Shown here: positions 18,937 to 32,317 of the stretch, piece after piece
How the letters are laid out: every line of letters starts with the position of its first letter
Position numbering within the stretch: the first letter of the stretch is position 1
Assembly: GCF_006438725.1 (NCBI RefSeq)
Contig: NZ_RCZD01000014.1
Coordinates: 1 to 64,000 of the forward strand
Direction: 5' to 3'
Length of the DNA: 64,000 bases
From: Ewingella americana
Lineage (GTDB): Bacteria > Pseudomonadota > Gammaproteobacteria > Enterobacterales > Enterobacteriaceae
Made by a program: the position numbers and the translations under genes
Notes under the pieces: model-generated
What the model was told of the DNA's origin: nothing
The model's input: the letters and a program-made list of their open reading frames with translations, nothing else
Databases searched by the model: none

Positions 18937-21585
18937 ATGAACGAACAATATTCCGCAATGCGCAGTAACGTCAGTATGTTAGGTACACTGCTTGGCGACA
19001 CGATCAAAGATACGTTGGGAGAGCATATCCTTGATCGTGTTGAGAAAATTCGTAAGCTTTCCAAATCCTCACGCGCCGGTAATGATGCAGACCGCCAGGA
19101 GCTGCTGTCCACGCTGCAAAATTTATCTAATGATGAACTGCTGCCTGTAGCCCGTGCCTTCAGCCAGTTTTTGAATTTAACCAACGTGGCAGAGCAATAT
19201 CACAGCATTTCGCCGCACGGCGAAGCCGCGAGTAACCCGGAAGCGCTGGCGCAACTGATCGAACGTTTGAAGTCCAAAAACCTGTCCTCCCAACAACTGC
19301 GTGATGCGGTTGAACAACTCTCCATCGAGCTGGTATTGACCGCGCACCCGACCGAAATCGCGCGCCGGACGCTGATCCACAAACTGGTAGAAGTAAACAG
19401 CTGTCTGAAACAGCTCGACCACAACGATCTGGCCGACTACGAACGCAAACAGATTATGCGCCGTCTGCGCCAGCTGATTGCCCAGTCATGGCATACCGAC
19501 GAAATTCGCAAATACCGTCCGTCTCCGGTTGATGAAGCCAAATGGGGCTTTGCGGTGGTTGAAAACAGTCTGTGGGAAGGCGTTCCAGCGTTTCTGCGTG
19601 AATTCAATGAGCAGTTGGAAACCTCACTCGATTACAAAATGCCGGTGGAAGCCGTACCCGTGCGCTTCACTTCCTGGATGGGCGGCGACCGCGACGGTAA
19701 CCCTAACGTCACCGCCGATATCACCCGTCACGTGCTGCTGCTGAGCCGCTGGAAAGCCACCGACCTGTTCCTGCGCGATGTCGCGGTATTGGTTTCCGAA
19801 CTTTCCATGACCGAATGTACGCCAGAACTGCGTGAACTCGCCGATGGTGAAAGTGAGCCGGAAGCTTACCGCGTGATCATGAAACGTCTGCGTGCTCAGC
19901 TGCTTTCTACCCAAGCCTATCTGGAAGCGCGTCTGAACGGCGAGCGTCTGCCAACTCCACATGATTTACTGGTGAACAATGAGCAGCTGTGGGAGCCGCT
20001 GTACGCGTGTTACCAGTCACTGCAAGCCTGCGGCATGGGCATTATTGCTAATGGCCAGTTGCTTGATACGCTGCGCCGCGTGCGCTGTTTCGGCGTGCCG
20101 CTGGTGCGGATCGATATTCGTCAGGAAAGCACCCGTCACACCGATGCCATTGCTGAGATCACCCGTTATCTGGGCCTTGGTGATTACGAAAATTGGTCAG
20201 AATCTGACAAACAGGCCTTCCTGATCCGCGAACTGAATTCCCAGCGCCCGCTGGTGCCGCGTTTTTGGGAACCGAGCGCAACGACCAAAGAAGTACTCGA
20301 TACCTGTCAGGTCATCGCCGAAGCGCCGGAAGGTTCCATTGCTGCCTACGTGATCTCGATGGCGAAAACGCCGTCAGATGTGCTGGCCGTGCATTTATTG
20401 CTGAAAGAAGCGGGCTGTCCGTTCACTCTGCCAGTCGCGCCGCTGTTCGAAACTCTCGACGACCTGAACAATGCCGATTCCGTCATGACTCAGTTGCTGA
20501 GCCTCGACTGGTACCGTGGTTGCATTCAGGGCAAACAGATGGTGATGATCGGTTATTCCGATTCAGCCAAAGATGCGGGCGTGATGGCGGCCTCATGGGC
20601 ACAATACCGTGCGCAGGATGCCCTGATCAAAACCTGCGAAAAAGCCGGTGTTCTGCTGACGCTGTTCCACGGACGCGGCGGTTCGATTGGCCGTGGCGGC
20701 GCACCTGCCCACGCCGCACTGCTGTCACAACCCCCTGGAAGCCTGAAAGGCGGCCTGCGCGTCACCGAACAGGGCGAGATGATCCGCTTCAAATTCGGCC
20801 TGCCGGAAGTGACCATCAGTAGCCTCGCGCTCTATACCGGTGCGATTCTGGAAGCCAACCTGTTACCACCACCGGAGCCGAAAAAGGCCTGGGTGGACAT
20901 TATGGAGCAGTTGTCTGACGTCTCCTGCACCATGTATCGCGGCTATGTGCGCGAAAATAAAGACTTTGTCCCTTACTTCCGCGCCGCAACGCCGGAACAG
21001 GAACTGGGTAAATTGCCACTGGGTTCACGCCCGGCAAAACGTAAAGCTAACGGCGGCGTCGAAAGCCTGCGTGCCATTCCATGGATCTTCGCCTGGACGC
21101 AAAACCGTCTGATGCTGCCTGCATGGTTAGGCGCGGGTGCGGGTTTGCAAGCGGTAGTCGATGCCGGTAAACGCGATGAGCTGGAGTCTATGTGCCGCGA
21201 CTGGCCGTTCTTCTCCACCCGCATCGGTATGCTGGAAATGGTATTTGCCAAAGCTGACCTGTGGCTGGCGGAATACTACGATCAGCGTCTGGTGGACAAA
21301 ACGCTGTGGCCACTCGGGCAGAAATTGCGTGACCAGTTGGCAAGCGACATCAAAGTGGTATTGGCGATTTCCAACGACGACCATCTGATGGCCGATCTGC
21401 CATGGATTGCCGAATCTATCGCGCTGCGTAATGTCTACACTGACCCGCTGAACGTATTGCAGGCTGAATTGCTGCACCGCTCACGTCAGTTAGAAAAAGA
21501 GGGCCATACGCCTGACGCCCGTGTTGAGCAGGCGCTGATGGTCACTATCGCGGGTGTGGCAGCCGGTATGCGCAACACCGGCTAG
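18937..21585 (+). CDS. ppc: Phosphoenolpyruvate carboxylase Ppc
   Basis: Anaplerotic enzyme: converts PEP and bicarbonate to oxaloacetate. The 882 residues match the E. coli length (883). Visible active-site motifs are [14 protein letters not shown] with the catalytic His, [11 protein letters not shown], the mobile loop [14 protein letters not shown], and the conserved C-terminal RNTG needed for aspartate inhibition. It stands alone with its own terminator. Confidence 0.98.
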   Translation: MNEQYSAMRSNVSMLGTLLGDTIKDTLGEHILDRVEKIRKLSKSSRAGNDADRQELLSTLQNLSNDELLPVARAFSQFLNLTNVAEQYHSISPHGEAASNPEALAQLIERLKSKNLSSQQLRDAVEQLSIELVLTAHPTEIARRTLIHKLVEVNSCLKQLDHNDLADYERKQIMRRLRQLIAQSWHTDEIRKYRPSPVDEAKWGFAVVENSLWEGVPAFLREFNEQLETSLDYKMPVEAVPVRFTSWMGGDRDGNPNVTADITRHVLLLSRWKATDLFLRDVAVLVSELSMTECTPELRELADGESEPEAYRVIMKRLRAQLLSTQAYLEARLNGERLPTPHDLLVNNEQLWEPLYACYQSLQACGMGIIANGQLLDTLRRVRCFGVPLVRIDIRQESTRHTDAIAEITRYLGLGDYENWSESDKQAFLIRELNSQRPLVPRFWEPSATTKEVLDTCQVIAEAPEGSIAAYVISMAKTPSDVLAVHLLLKEAGCPFTLPVAPLFETLDDLNNADSVMTQLLSLDWYRGCIQGKQMVMIGYSDSAKDAGVMAASWAQYRAQDALIKTCEKAGVLLTLFHGRGGSIGRGGAPAHAALLSQPPGSLKGGLRVTEQGEMIRFKFGLPEVTISSLALYTGAILEANLLPPPEPKKAWVDIMEQLSDVSCTMYRGYVRENKDFVPYFRAATPEQELGKLPLGSRPAKRKANGGVESLRAIPWIFAWTQNRLMLPAWLGAGAGLQAVVDAGKRDELESMCRDWPFFSTRIGMLEMVFAKADLWLAEYYDQRLVDKTLWPLGQKLRDQLASDIKVVLAISNDDHLMADLPWIAESIALRNVYTDPLNVLQAELLHRSRQLEKEGHTPDARVEQALMVTIAGVAAGMRNTG

Positions 21586-21601
21586 CAGCACCACAAAAAA
21601 C

Positions 21602-21630
21602 AAAAAACCGGCGATTATGCCGGTTTTTTT
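21602..21630. terminator. Bidirectional terminator between ppc and metF
   Basis: A perfect 11-bp stem, AAAAAACCGGC with GCCGGTTTTTT around GATTAT, serves both convergent genes. Confidence 0.92.
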
Positions 21631-21673
21631 TCGCCTGAAGTTGATGCCAACAGGCGTTTTCCTGAACAGGGAA

Positions 21674-22660
<987 letters not shown>

Positions 22661-22794
22661 GGATAGACAATGAAGGAAGTCGGCAAAACTGTCAACGGCA
22701 AAAACGCATCCATCTATGATTAATCTTCACTCAAATTGAAGGAATTTCAAGTTGGGGATTTTGTACGGCGGGAAGTTGAGAGAAATACATGAAA

Positions 22795-22820
22795 CTCCCC
22801 CCGGCTGAAGCCGGAGGGAG
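22795..22820 (-). terminator. Terminator of metBL
   Basis: On the minus strand CTCCCTCCGGCT can pair with AGCCGGGGGGAG (one mismatch) and is followed by TTTC, just after the metL stop. The T tract is short. Confidence 0.6.
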
Positions 22821-22827
22821 AGGAACA

Positions 22828-25263
22828 TTAAAGCAGCTGCGCCAGACGGTTAAGATCAGATTGCAGAGCGCCCGCAGTCACATCGCGACCCGCACCGGGG
22901 CCACGGATGACCAGTGGATTGTCGCGATACCAGCGGCTTTCAATAGCAAAGACATTATCACAAGGCAATAACGCAGCCAGCGGGTGGTCGTCGCGCACGG
23001 CTTCAACACCGACACGCGCTTTGCCGTTAGCATCGAATCGTGCCACGTAACGCAGTACCAGTCCCATTTCACGCGCCGCTTCGAGACGTTGCAGCATTTG
23101 CTGGTTCAGCGCTTCGCCATCTTCAAAGAACTGATCCACCGAGCCGGTTTCGCAACCCAGTGGCACCAGAGACTCCACCCGCACCTGCGTAGGTTCGATG
23201 TCATAACCCGCTTCGCGCGCCAAAATCACCAGCTTGCGCATCACATCCTGACCGGAGAGGTCAACGCGTGGGTCGGGTTCCGTCAGCCCCTGCTGCCAGG
23301 CTAAATCCACCAGCTCAGTGAAAGGCAGCGTGCCGTCGAATTGCAGGAACAACCACGACAACGTGCCGGAGAAAATCCCGCTGATCGCCAGAATGCTGTC
23401 GCCGCTATCGCGGAGATCCCGCACGGTATGGTTGACGGGTAAACCCGCGCCGACGGTGGCGTTGTACAGCCAGTGGCTGCCGGTTTTGGCGAAGGCGTCG
23501 CGAATCTGACGGTACTGATTGCTGCTGGACGCACCCGCCACTTTATTGGCGCTGATGACGTGAAAACCGTAGCTGGCGAAATCCAGATATTGGTCGGCAA
23601 GTTCTGCGCTGGCGGTGACGTCCAGCACCACTAAATCATCATAGGGATGCGCCCGCATCCACAAGAACAGCGACTCTTCATCGTGGTCACGGGCTTCATC
23701 ATCAAAGAACGCCAACGCGCGGCTGGCATCCAGCCCGTCATAACTCAACAGGCTGCGTTTACTGTCCACCACGCCCGCCAGAACGAATTCAAAACCACTG
23801 CGCGCGGAAATATTTTTCTGCTCACGGGCAAAGAGTTCGAGCCAGCGAGAACCGATGTTACCTTTGCCGAACAGCATCAGGCCGATACGTTTTTCCGCAC
23901 GGAACAGCGTGTTATGCAGACCCTGCACCAAATGCTCTGTCGGCCCGAGGCGCAGCACGGCCACCAGACTGATACCATCTTCCGCCTGCCAGATAAACTC
24001 GACCGGTTGGTCTTTCAGTTCCTGATAGAAACGGTGACTGTGCAGTGGGTTCTTGCATACACCGGCACCGACCAACGCCACCATCGCCAACCCTTCGCGC
24101 AAAGAGAGACGCCCTGGCAAACCCGCCTCTTCCAACGCCTGCAAGGCGCTGCCGACCACTTCCGAGGTGTAGCAGAGTTGCAGCAGGTTGCGATCCGGAT
24201 GGATACCGGTCGCCAGCGGTTTGACCTGAGCACGCTTAAGCAGCAGCTCGACATCTTTATGCGCCAGCTGGAAGTCGTGTTGAGAAGGGATGACAATTTC
24301 AATCAGGCAGATGTCGTCATGACTGGTGACGATTTTCGCACCGGTCCCGGAGGCCAGCACGCGTTCAATACGGGTTGAGCCTTGCTCGGGCTGATAGCTA
24401 CAGCGCAGTTGCAGGTCAATGTCGCTAGCGGAAACGGGCTGTAATGTACGGGTATGCAACACGGGTGCGGCCAGACGGGCCAATTCACTGGCTTCGTCGA
24501 GGCGCAATAAAGGCAGCAAACAGGCATCTTTCACTTTACGCGGGTCAGCACTGTAAACCCCGGCGACGTCGCTCCAGATAGTGACCCGGTTAACGCCAGC
24601 CAGCGCGCCAATCTGCGTAGCTGAGTAGTCGCTGCCGTTACGGCCCAGCAACACCGTTTCACCCGCATCGTTACGCGAGATAAACCCGGTCACTACCAGA
24701 TATTGCTGCGGATGCTGCGCCAGCAGTTGTTGCAGTAACGGGTAAGAGCGCCCTTCATCAACCTGAGGTTGGGCCGCACGTTCAGCCCGCAGGAAATCAC
24801 GGGCATCCAGCCAGGCGGCTGGCAGATCTTTGGTTGCCAGCAGTGCGGCCATCAGGCGTGCAGACCACACTTCTCCATGCCCGACCACTTCGGCATAGGC
24901 GGCATCGGTGATTTTGCCATCCAGCAGGGATGCCAGACGTTCGAGATCATGAATAAACTTCGCAATAAGCGGTTCTGCCATTTCCGGTGGCAGAAGACCT
25001 GTGATCAAGTCACTTTGATAGCGGCGCAAGGCCTGCTGAACCTGATGCGCTGACAGGCGATCGGTCTGACTGAGTTTCAGCCAACTGATCAGCTGGTTAG
25101 TGGTGCTGCCCGCTGCGGACACCACCATCATGTCACCTGGATTACCATACTCGGCCATGATCCCGGCCACGCGCAAATAACATTTCACATCAGCCAGACT
25201 GCTACCACCAAATTTGTGCAGCTGCCGACTTCCCGCCGGTGCTGCTACCGCTATTGCATTCAT
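22828..25263 (-). CDS. metL: Bifunctional aspartokinase II / homoserine dehydrogenase II MetL
   Basis: Catalyses the first and third steps of the aspartate family pathway for methionine. The 811 residues hold an N-terminal aspartokinase (HKFGGSSLADV near residue 16; GRNGSDYSAT), central regulatory segments and a C-terminal homoserine dehydrogenase (LFGKGNIGSRW; NATVGAGLPV). Its ATG is 2 bp after the metB stop with GAGG inside metB, so translation is coupled. It is the MetJ-controlled isoform. Confidence 0.97.
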   Translation of the reverse strand: MNAIAVAAPAGSRQLHKFGGSSLADVKCYLRVAGIMAEYGNPGDMMVVSAAGSTTNQLISWLKLSQTDRLSAHQVQQALRRYQSDLITGLLPPEMAEPLIAKFIHDLERLASLLDGKITDAAYAEVVGHGEVWSARLMAALLATKDLPAAWLDARDFLRAERAAQPQVDEGRSYPLLQQLLAQHPQQYLVVTGFISRNDAGETVLLGRNGSDYSATQIGALAGVNRVTIWSDVAGVYSADPRKVKDACLLPLLRLDEASELARLAAPVLHTRTLQPVSASDIDLQLRCSYQPEQGSTRIERVLASGTGAKIVTSHDDICLIEIVIPSQHDFQLAHKDVELLLKRAQVKPLATGIHPDRNLLQLCYTSEVVGSALQALEEAGLPGRLSLREGLAMVALVGAGVCKNPLHSHRFYQELKDQPVEFIWQAEDGISLVAVLRLGPTEHLVQGLHNTLFRAEKRIGLMLFGKGNIGSRWLELFAREQKNISARSGFEFVLAGVVDSKRSLLSYDGLDASRALAFFDDEARDHDEESLFLWMRAHPYDDLVVLDVTASAELADQYLDFASYGFHVISANKVAGASSSNQYRQIRDAFAKTGSHWLYNATVGAGLPVNHTVRDLRDSGDSILAISGIFSGTLSWLFLQFDGTLPFTELVDLAWQQGLTEPDPRVDLSGQDVMRKLVILAREAGYDIEPTQVRVESLVPLGCETGSVDQFFEDGEALNQQMLQRLEAAREMGLVLRYVARFDANGKARVGVEAVRDDHPLAALLPCDNVFAIESRWYRDNPLVIRGPGAGRDVTAGALQSDLNRLAQLL

Positions 25264-25265
25264 GC

Positions 25266-26426
25266 TTACCTCGTTGCCGCCGCCTGGAATGCATGTTCCA
25301 GATCGGCAATCAAATCTTCACTGTCTTCAAGACCTACAGAAATCCTGAGCAAACTGTCGGAGATCCCGGCGGCTTTACGCGCCTCCGGTGCCATGCCCGC
25401 GTGGGTCATGGTCGCCGTATGGGAAATCAAGCTTTCAACGCCGCCCAGAGATTCTGCCAGGGTAAATAACGTCAATTCAGAGAGGAAGTGACGCAAACGG
25501 GCTTCATCTCCGCCGAATTCAAAACTTATCATTGCGCCAAAGCCATATTGCTGACGGCAGGCAATCTCATGCCCCTGGTTCTCTGGCAGGGAAGGATGAT
25601 ACAGCTTTTTGACCAAGGGTTGTTGCTGTAAATAAGTCACAATGGCCAGCGCATTTTCCTGCTGTTGTTTTACGCGAACGGTCAGCGTGCGCAGGCCGCG
25701 CAGCAGTAAATAGCTGTCGAAGGCAGCACCGGTCACGCCGATGTTATTGGCCCACCAGGCAAGTTCCGTCGCGTGCTCAGCCGTTTTGGAAATCACTGTT
25801 CCGGCGACGACGTCTGAGTGGCCATTAAGATATTTAGTACATGAATGGACCACTAAATCCGCGCCAAGTTTCAGCGGCTGCTGCAATGCAGGGCTGAGGA
25901 AGGTGTTATCGACCACGGTCAGCGCACCGGCGGCGTGTGAAGCATCGCAAATGGCCTGGATATCGACCACGCGCAGCAGCGGATTACTCGGGGTTTCGAT
26001 CAGCACCAGTTTCGGTTTTTCAGCCAGCGCGGCGGCCAGCGCCTGCGGGTTGCCCTGATCGACAAACAGCACGCGATACGCGCCACGCTTGCTCAGGCTG
26101 TCAAACAAACGGTAGCTGCCGCCATAACAGTCATGTGGCGCGACCAGCAGATCGCCAGGCTTGAGAAACACCGTGCACACTAAATGAATCGCCGACATAC
26201 CGCTGCTGGTCATCACCGCACCGGCTCCGCCTTCGAGATCAGCCAGTGCGCGCTGTACAACATCACGGGACGGATTTCCACGTCGTGAATAGTCGTGGGC
26301 TCTTGGCTGATTAAAATCTTCGAAATTGTAGGTGCTGGAAAGATGAATGGGAGGAACGACGCAGCCATATTGCTGGTCACTGTTCAGGCCACTGCCGACG
26401 GCAATCGTCGCTTGCTTGAGTGTCAT
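25266..26426 (-). CDS. metB: Cystathionine gamma-synthase MetB
   Basis: PLP enzyme joining O-succinylhomoserine and cysteine to form cystathionine. The 386 residues have the transsulfuration family landmarks YSRRGNPSRDV, SSGMSAIHL, VVDNTFLSP and the PLP-lysine motif VHSCTKYLNGHSDV. It is the first gene of metBL and is divergent from metJ, with four MetJ boxes between them. Confidence 0.97.
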   Translation of the reverse strand: MTLKQATIAVGSGLNSDQQYGCVVPPIHLSSTYNFEDFNQPRAHDYSRRGNPSRDVVQRALADLEGGAGAVMTSSGMSAIHLVCTVFLKPGDLLVAPHDCYGGSYRLFDSLSKRGAYRVLFVDQGNPQALAAALAEKPKLVLIETPSNPLLRVVDIQAICDASHAAGALTVVDNTFLSPALQQPLKLGADLVVHSCTKYLNGHSDVVAGTVISKTAEHATELAWWANNIGVTGAAFDSYLLLRGLRTLTVRVKQQQENALAIVTYLQQQPLVKKLYHPSLPENQGHEIACRQQYGFGAMISFEFGGDEARLRHFLSELTLFTLAESLGGVESLISHTATMTHAGMAPEARKAAGISDSLLRISVGLEDSEDLIADLEHAFQAAATR

Positions 26427-26487
26427 AGTTGTTTCTCTCTGCCGGGATGCTGAGGATGAGGTAACAAAGATTAATCGCTGGCGAGAT

Positions 26488-26519
26488 AGACGTCAATACA
26501 TCTGGACATCTAAACTTCT
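26488..26519. promoter_or_regulatory. MetJ boxes shared by metB and metJ
   Basis: Four tandem 8-mers, AGACGTCA, ATACATCT, GGACATCT and AAACTTCT, match AGACGTCT at 7, 6, 6 and 6 of 8 bases in register. They lie 62 bp before metB in the divergent control region. The rest of the 340-bp metB-metJ gap (26520-26766) holds the metJ promoter area and no recognisable gene. Confidence 0.88.
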
Positions 26520-26766
26520 TTGCGTATAGATTGAGCAACGAGGCAATACCCGCTAAAATTATAGCGTTATCAGTGACAGAGTGTTCAGGCAGGGCGTAGA
26601 CAGGCCAGTCCGCGAAAGCGTTCACCGCCCGAATGAACAGCACGGCGCACATTTCTCTGATATTACCCGGTCCCACAGGGACATTTATTTAGTGAGATCA
26701 GCGAAAATCGGGCATAATCCCCCGGTTTTCAGAATATTATTTTTTTTGATAAATTTAAGGTGTCCC

Positions 26767-27084
26767 ATGGCTGAGTGGAACGGCGAATATGTCAGCCCTT
26801 ACGCTGAACACGGTAAGAAAAGCGAACAAGTTAAGAAAATCACGGTATCCATTCCGCTGAAAGTCCTCAAAATTCTCACCGATGAACGCACCCGTCGCCA
26901 GGTAAACAACCTGCGTCATGCGACCAACAGTGAATTATTGTGTGAGGCCTTCCTGCACGCCTTTACCGGACAGCCTTTGCCGAATGACGAAGATCTGCGC
27001 AAAGAACGCAGTGATGAAATCCCGGAAGCGGCGAAGATCCTGATGCGTGAACTGGGTGTGGATCCCGATACCTGGGAATATTAA
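26767..27084 (+). CDS. metJ: Methionine repressor MetJ
   Basis: Dimeric ribbon-helix-helix repressor that uses SAM as co-repressor. The 105 residues equal E. coli MetJ; the DNA-contacting strand KKITVSIPL lies near residues 22-30 and the helix [19 protein letters not shown] follows. The ATG at 26767 has AAGGTG upstream. A 62-codon open extension 5' of it is non-coding control region. Its operators lie in front of metB and metF. Confidence 0.98.
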   Translation: MAEWNGEYVSPYAEHGKKSEQVKKITVSIPLKVLKILTDERTRRQVNNLRHATNSELLCEAFLHAFTGQPLPNDEDLRKERSDEIPEAAKILMRELGVDPDTWEY

Positions 27085-27184
27085 GCGACATGATGAACAG
27101 CCTGTGCGCTCCGTCGCGCAGGTGAATCATTGACCGTGAGATATGATGTGCTGTGAAGAATGCTTAGCCTGAATAACAGGCAAC

Positions 27185-27211
27185 AAAAAACCCGCCGAGG
27201 CGGGTTTTTTT
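27185..27211. terminator. Bidirectional terminator between metJ and rpmE
   Basis: AAAAAACCCGC pairs with GCGGGTTTTTT around CGAG. The stem lies 16 bp from the rpmE stop and about 100 bp after metJ, with A and T tracts on both sides. Confidence 0.9.
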
Positions 27212-27226
27212 GCTCTCAAACAGCGC

Positions 27227-27439
27227 TTACTTGCTGCTTGGCATGGTGAAACGCTTGTTGAAGCGGTCAACACGGCCACCGGTAGCGACTTCACGTTGCT
27301 TACCAGTGTAGAACGGGTGACATTCGCCACACACGTCCAGGTTCAAATCATGACCCACAGTTGAGTGAGTTTTGATAATATTACCGCATGAGCAAGTTGC
27401 AGTAATTTCTACGTATTTAGGGTGAATACCTTGTTTCAT
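27227..27439 (-). CDS. rpmE: 50S ribosomal protein L31 RpmE
   Basis: Large-subunit ribosomal protein that helps bridge the subunits. The 70-residue product is the zinc-binding form, with four cysteines at 16, 18, 37 and 40 (CSC and CGEC), so this is the primary rather than the zinc-free YkgM-type paralogue. It is convergent with metJ and divergent from priA, as in E. coli. Confidence 0.97.
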   Translation of the reverse strand: MKQGIHPKYVEITATCSCGNIIKTHSTVGHDLNLDVCGECHPFYTGKQREVATGGRVDRFNKRFTMPSSK

Positions 27440-27593
27440 GGAAACCTCTTCTTAAGGCCGCGTCGCTATCCAACCCTGTTTTGTCGGACACCACGCGTAG
27501 TGGATGATAGGTTTTGATGCGAAATGCATCAAAGGCGGCGAATCATACAGAATCTAACCGGGCCGCGCAATGATGTTCATGCATTTCGAGTGA

Positions 27594-29834
<2,241 letters not shown>

Positions 29835-30079
29835 TGGGTGAAAGCCCTGATGTTTTCTGCGTGATGGATCGAAAAAAGCATCTGCATCACACTTTTCATG
29901 CAAATTAGGTAACAAATCCTAACCACAAACTGTTTAGAATGTGATGAGCTACGCAGCCATCGTGAGCCGGACGCGTTAAGCGCCGGATTAACACAGGCTG
30001 AATCTCAGGGAACCAGGGTAGCGTTGAGGAAACATCCATGTTGTCGTATCAGAATGATGCAGTTGCAAGGAGAGATGCG

Positions 30080-31108
30080 TTGGACGAAAAGAAAGAATTA
30101 ACCGCCGCTACGATGAAAGATGTGGCTGAAATGGCAGGTGTTTCGACAGCAACCGTATCTCGCGCCCTAATGAACCCGGAAAAGGTATCGGCACCGACCC
30201 GCCAAAAGGTGGAACAGGCTGTAATGGCTGTGGGCTATTCGCCTCACGCGCTGTCCCGTAACCTTAAACGTAATGAATCCCGCACGATACTGGTGATCGT
30301 CCCCGATATTTGCGATCCCTATTTCGCCGATGTGATCCAGGGGATCGAACGCACTGCTGCCGAAAATGGCTATCTGGTGCTGATCGGCGATTGCGCGCAA
30401 CAGAATCAGCAGGAAAAAACTTTCATCAATCTGATCATTACCAAGCAGATTGACGGCATGCTGCTGCTTGGCTCTGATCTGCCTTTCGATGCCAGTAAAG
30501 AAGAACAGCGCAATTTACCGCCGATGGTCATGGCGAATGAATTCGCCCCGGAACTTGAATTACCGACGGTACATATCGACAACCTGACGGCCGCCTATGA
30601 AGCTGTACATTACCTGATTGGCTTGGGTCACCAACGCATCGGTTGTATTGCCGGACCAGACCACATGCCGCTGTGCCAGTACCGCTCGCAGGGCTACATT
30701 CAGGCTTTGCGCCGTAATGGGCTGACGGTAGAAAGCAGTTATACCTCCAAAGGGGATTTCAGTTACGAGTCTGGCGCGCTGGCGCTGAGCGAACTGATGA
30801 GCCAGCCGGTGCCGCCGACGGCAATTTTCTGCCATAACGACGTCATGGCCATTGGCGCAATGTATCAGGCTAAAAAAATGGGTCTGCGCATCCCGCAGGA
30901 TTTATCAGTGGTTGGCTTTGATGACATCAAACTCAGCCAGTACTTTGATCCTCCACTGACCACCGTGGCACAGCCAAGGTTCCAGCTTGGACGTCAGGCC
31001 ATGCTATTATTGCTGGAACAGCTCTATGGTAATTCAGTACAAAGCGGCTCGCGTTTGCTGGAAAGCGAACTTGTCGTCCGTGGCAGCACTGCCGCACCCA
31101 AGTGCTAA
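30080..31108 (+). CDS. cytR: LacI-family nucleoside regulator CytR
   Basis: Repressor/anti-activator of nucleoside uptake and catabolism that works with CRP. It has an N-terminal LacI helix-turn-helix (MKDVAEMAGVSTATVSRAL, residues 12-30) and a periplasmic-binding-protein-like effector domain (VIVPDICDPYFADVIQGIE). The start is taken as TTG at 30080: AAGGAG lies 7 nt upstream, and this gives 342 residues whose N-terminus aligns with E. coli CytR (341). An ATG at 30038 would add 14 unconserved residues and lacks a good ribosome site. Confidence 0.93.
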   Translation: MDEKKELTAATMKDVAEMAGVSTATVSRALMNPEKVSAPTRQKVEQAVMAVGYSPHALSRNLKRNESRTILVIVPDICDPYFADVIQGIERTAAENGYLVLIGDCAQQNQQEKTFINLIITKQIDGMLLLGSDLPFDASKEEQRNLPPMVMANEFAPELELPTVHIDNLTAAYEAVHYLIGLGHQRIGCIAGPDHMPLCQYRSQGYIQALRRNGLTVESSYTSKGDFSYESGALALSELMSQPVPPTAIFCHNDVMAIGAMYQAKKMGLRIPQDLSVVGFDDIKLSQYFDPPLTTVAQPRFQLGRQAMLLLLEQLYGNSVQSGSRLLESELVVRGSTAAPKC

Positions 31109-31206
31109 TAAGATGTTTCTCCTTCCGCAAGTTTTCGTTTCAGTAACGGCGCAGGGTTGAGTAACATGGCGCACTTCTCTCATCATAACGACACAGCGAA
31201 ACGATA

Positions 31207-32202
31207 GTGGCACAAAGAGACTATGTAAGCCGTGGGCGCTCAGGAGCGCGGCGGAAAAGTACCAGCCGGAAGAAAAAAAGCAGTTCCCCGATAATCTCCA
31301 AAACCATGGTGGTATTAGCCGTTGCGGTCCTGGTGGTGTTTATCGGTGGCCTCTATTTCATTACGCACAATAAACCTGAAGATGCTGCCATTTTGCCGAC
31401 GCACCCTGTGCGGCCGGGCAACGGCTTGCCGCCAAAACCGGAAGAGCGCTGGCGTTACATCAAAGAGTTGGAAAACCGGCAGATGGGTGTGGCTGCGCCA
31501 ACGGAGCCAACCGCAGGTGGAGAAGTACAGACAAAAACTCAGTTGACGCCAGAACAGCGCCAACTGCTTGAGCAAATGCAGGCCGATATGCGCCAGCAGC
31601 CAACCACGCTGTCTGAAGTCCCGTATAACGATCCTTCTCAGGTCACGCGCACCGCTCCGGTTCAGCGCCAGACCACGACGCAGCAACCTTATACGCAACC
31701 ACCGGCTTATCAGCAAAATACGCAACCCCCCGTGACGACGCACAGAAACGTCCAGCCGGTCGTTCCGCAACAGCCAGTCCGTGCTCCACAGGCGCAGGCG
31801 CAAGTGCAGACACAGCCGGTTCGCGCTCCGCAAGCACAGGCTCAAACCCAGCCCGTTCAGCCGAAGCCAAAACCGAAAGAGCAGCCGCAAGCGCAACAAC
31901 AGCAACAGCAACCAGCGGCCATCACGCAGGTCGCACCGGAAAAACCAAAAGACAAACCGAAAGAGCAGGAAAAAACGCAGCACTTCATGGTGCAGTGTGG
32001 CTCCTTCAAAGGAACCGATCAGGCAGAATCGCAGCGCGCCAAACTGGCATTTGAAGGCTTTGAAGGCCGGATAACCACCGGTGGCGGCTGGAATCGCGTC
32101 GTCATTGGTCCTTACAATAATCGCTCAGGGGCCGACGGCACCCTGTCCCGCCTGAAGAGCGCAGGCATCTCCGGTTGCATTCCCCTCGCAACCGGGGGTT
32201 GA
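31207..32202 (+). CDS. ftsN: Cell division protein FtsN
   Basis: Late divisome protein that activates septal peptidoglycan synthesis. The 331 residues comprise a short basic cytoplasmic tail, one membrane helix (about 33-53), the periplasmic essential segment with PEERWRYIKELENRQ, a long Gln/Pro-rich linker, and a C-terminal SPOR domain (259-331) with a probable disulfide pair, Cys264 and Cys324. The linker holds a near-direct repeat of PVRAPQAQAQ. The start is GTG, as in E. coli. Its stop codon overlaps the -35 of the hslVU heat shock promoter. Confidence 0.96.
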   Translation: MAQRDYVSRGRSGARRKSTSRKKKSSSPIISKTMVVLAVAVLVVFIGGLYFITHNKPEDAAILPTHPVRPGNGLPPKPEERWRYIKELENRQMGVAAPTEPTAGGEVQTKTQLTPEQRQLLEQMQADMRQQPTTLSEVPYNDPSQVTRTAPVQRQTTTQQPYTQPPAYQQNTQPPVTTHRNVQPVVPQQPVRAPQAQAQVQTQPVRAPQAQAQTQPVQPKPKPKEQPQAQQQQQQPAAITQVAPEKPKDKPKEQEKTQHFMVQCGSFKGTDQAESQRAKLAFEGFEGRITTGGGWNRVVIGPYNNRSGADGTLSRLKSAGISGCIPLATGG

Positions 32203-32226
32203 AAACCCGTAATCCTTCCCCAATCT
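32198..32226 (+). promoter_or_regulatory. Sigma-32 promoter of hslVU
   Basis: GTTGAAA (32198-32204), 13 bp, then CCCCAATCT (32218-32226) fits the sigma-32 consensus CTTGAAA-N13-14-CCCCATNT. The -35 element overlaps the ftsN stop codon. HslVU is a known heat shock protease in E. coli. Confidence 0.8.
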
Positions 32227-32240
32227 ATACTTTCAATATG

Positions 32241-32287
32241 CCTCGTACTCTTGTGTGACACGCAGTGTGTAACACAAGAGCGCGAGG
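32241..32287 (+). promoter_or_regulatory. Long hairpin in the hslV 5' untranslated region
   Basis: CTCTTGTGT (32248-32256) pairs perfectly with ACACAAGAG (32272-32280). The outer CCTCG/CGAGG and an inner ACAC/GTGT extend the structure. It lies about 15 bp after the sigma-32 -10 element, so it is at the very 5' end of the transcript. A similar leader inverted repeat is described for E. coli hslVU (clpQY) and affects expression. Confidence 0.75.
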
Positions 32288-32317
32288 ATCTTTTCCGTCT
32301 GCAACGAGGAACTGCTC

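Noticed and set aside
26581-26766. A 62-codon in-frame extension upstream of metJ
   Set aside because: It lies next to the MetJ boxes and promoter region; the conserved 105-residue MetJ start at 26767 has a good ribosome site.
29950-29990. A GCCGGACGCGTTAAGCGCCGG palindrome upstream of cytR resembling a REP unit
   Set aside because: The stem is short and no other copy was seen in the window; it is not enough to call a REP element.
31740-31900. Repetitive CAG/CAA-rich DNA considered as a CRISPR or tandem array
   Set aside because: It is the coding sequence of the Gln/Pro-rich FtsN linker, in frame throughout.
31315-31983. A 222-codon Leu/Arg-rich frame antisense to ftsN
   Set aside because: Its odd composition is the complement of the Gln/Pro-rich FtsN linker and it has no independent support.
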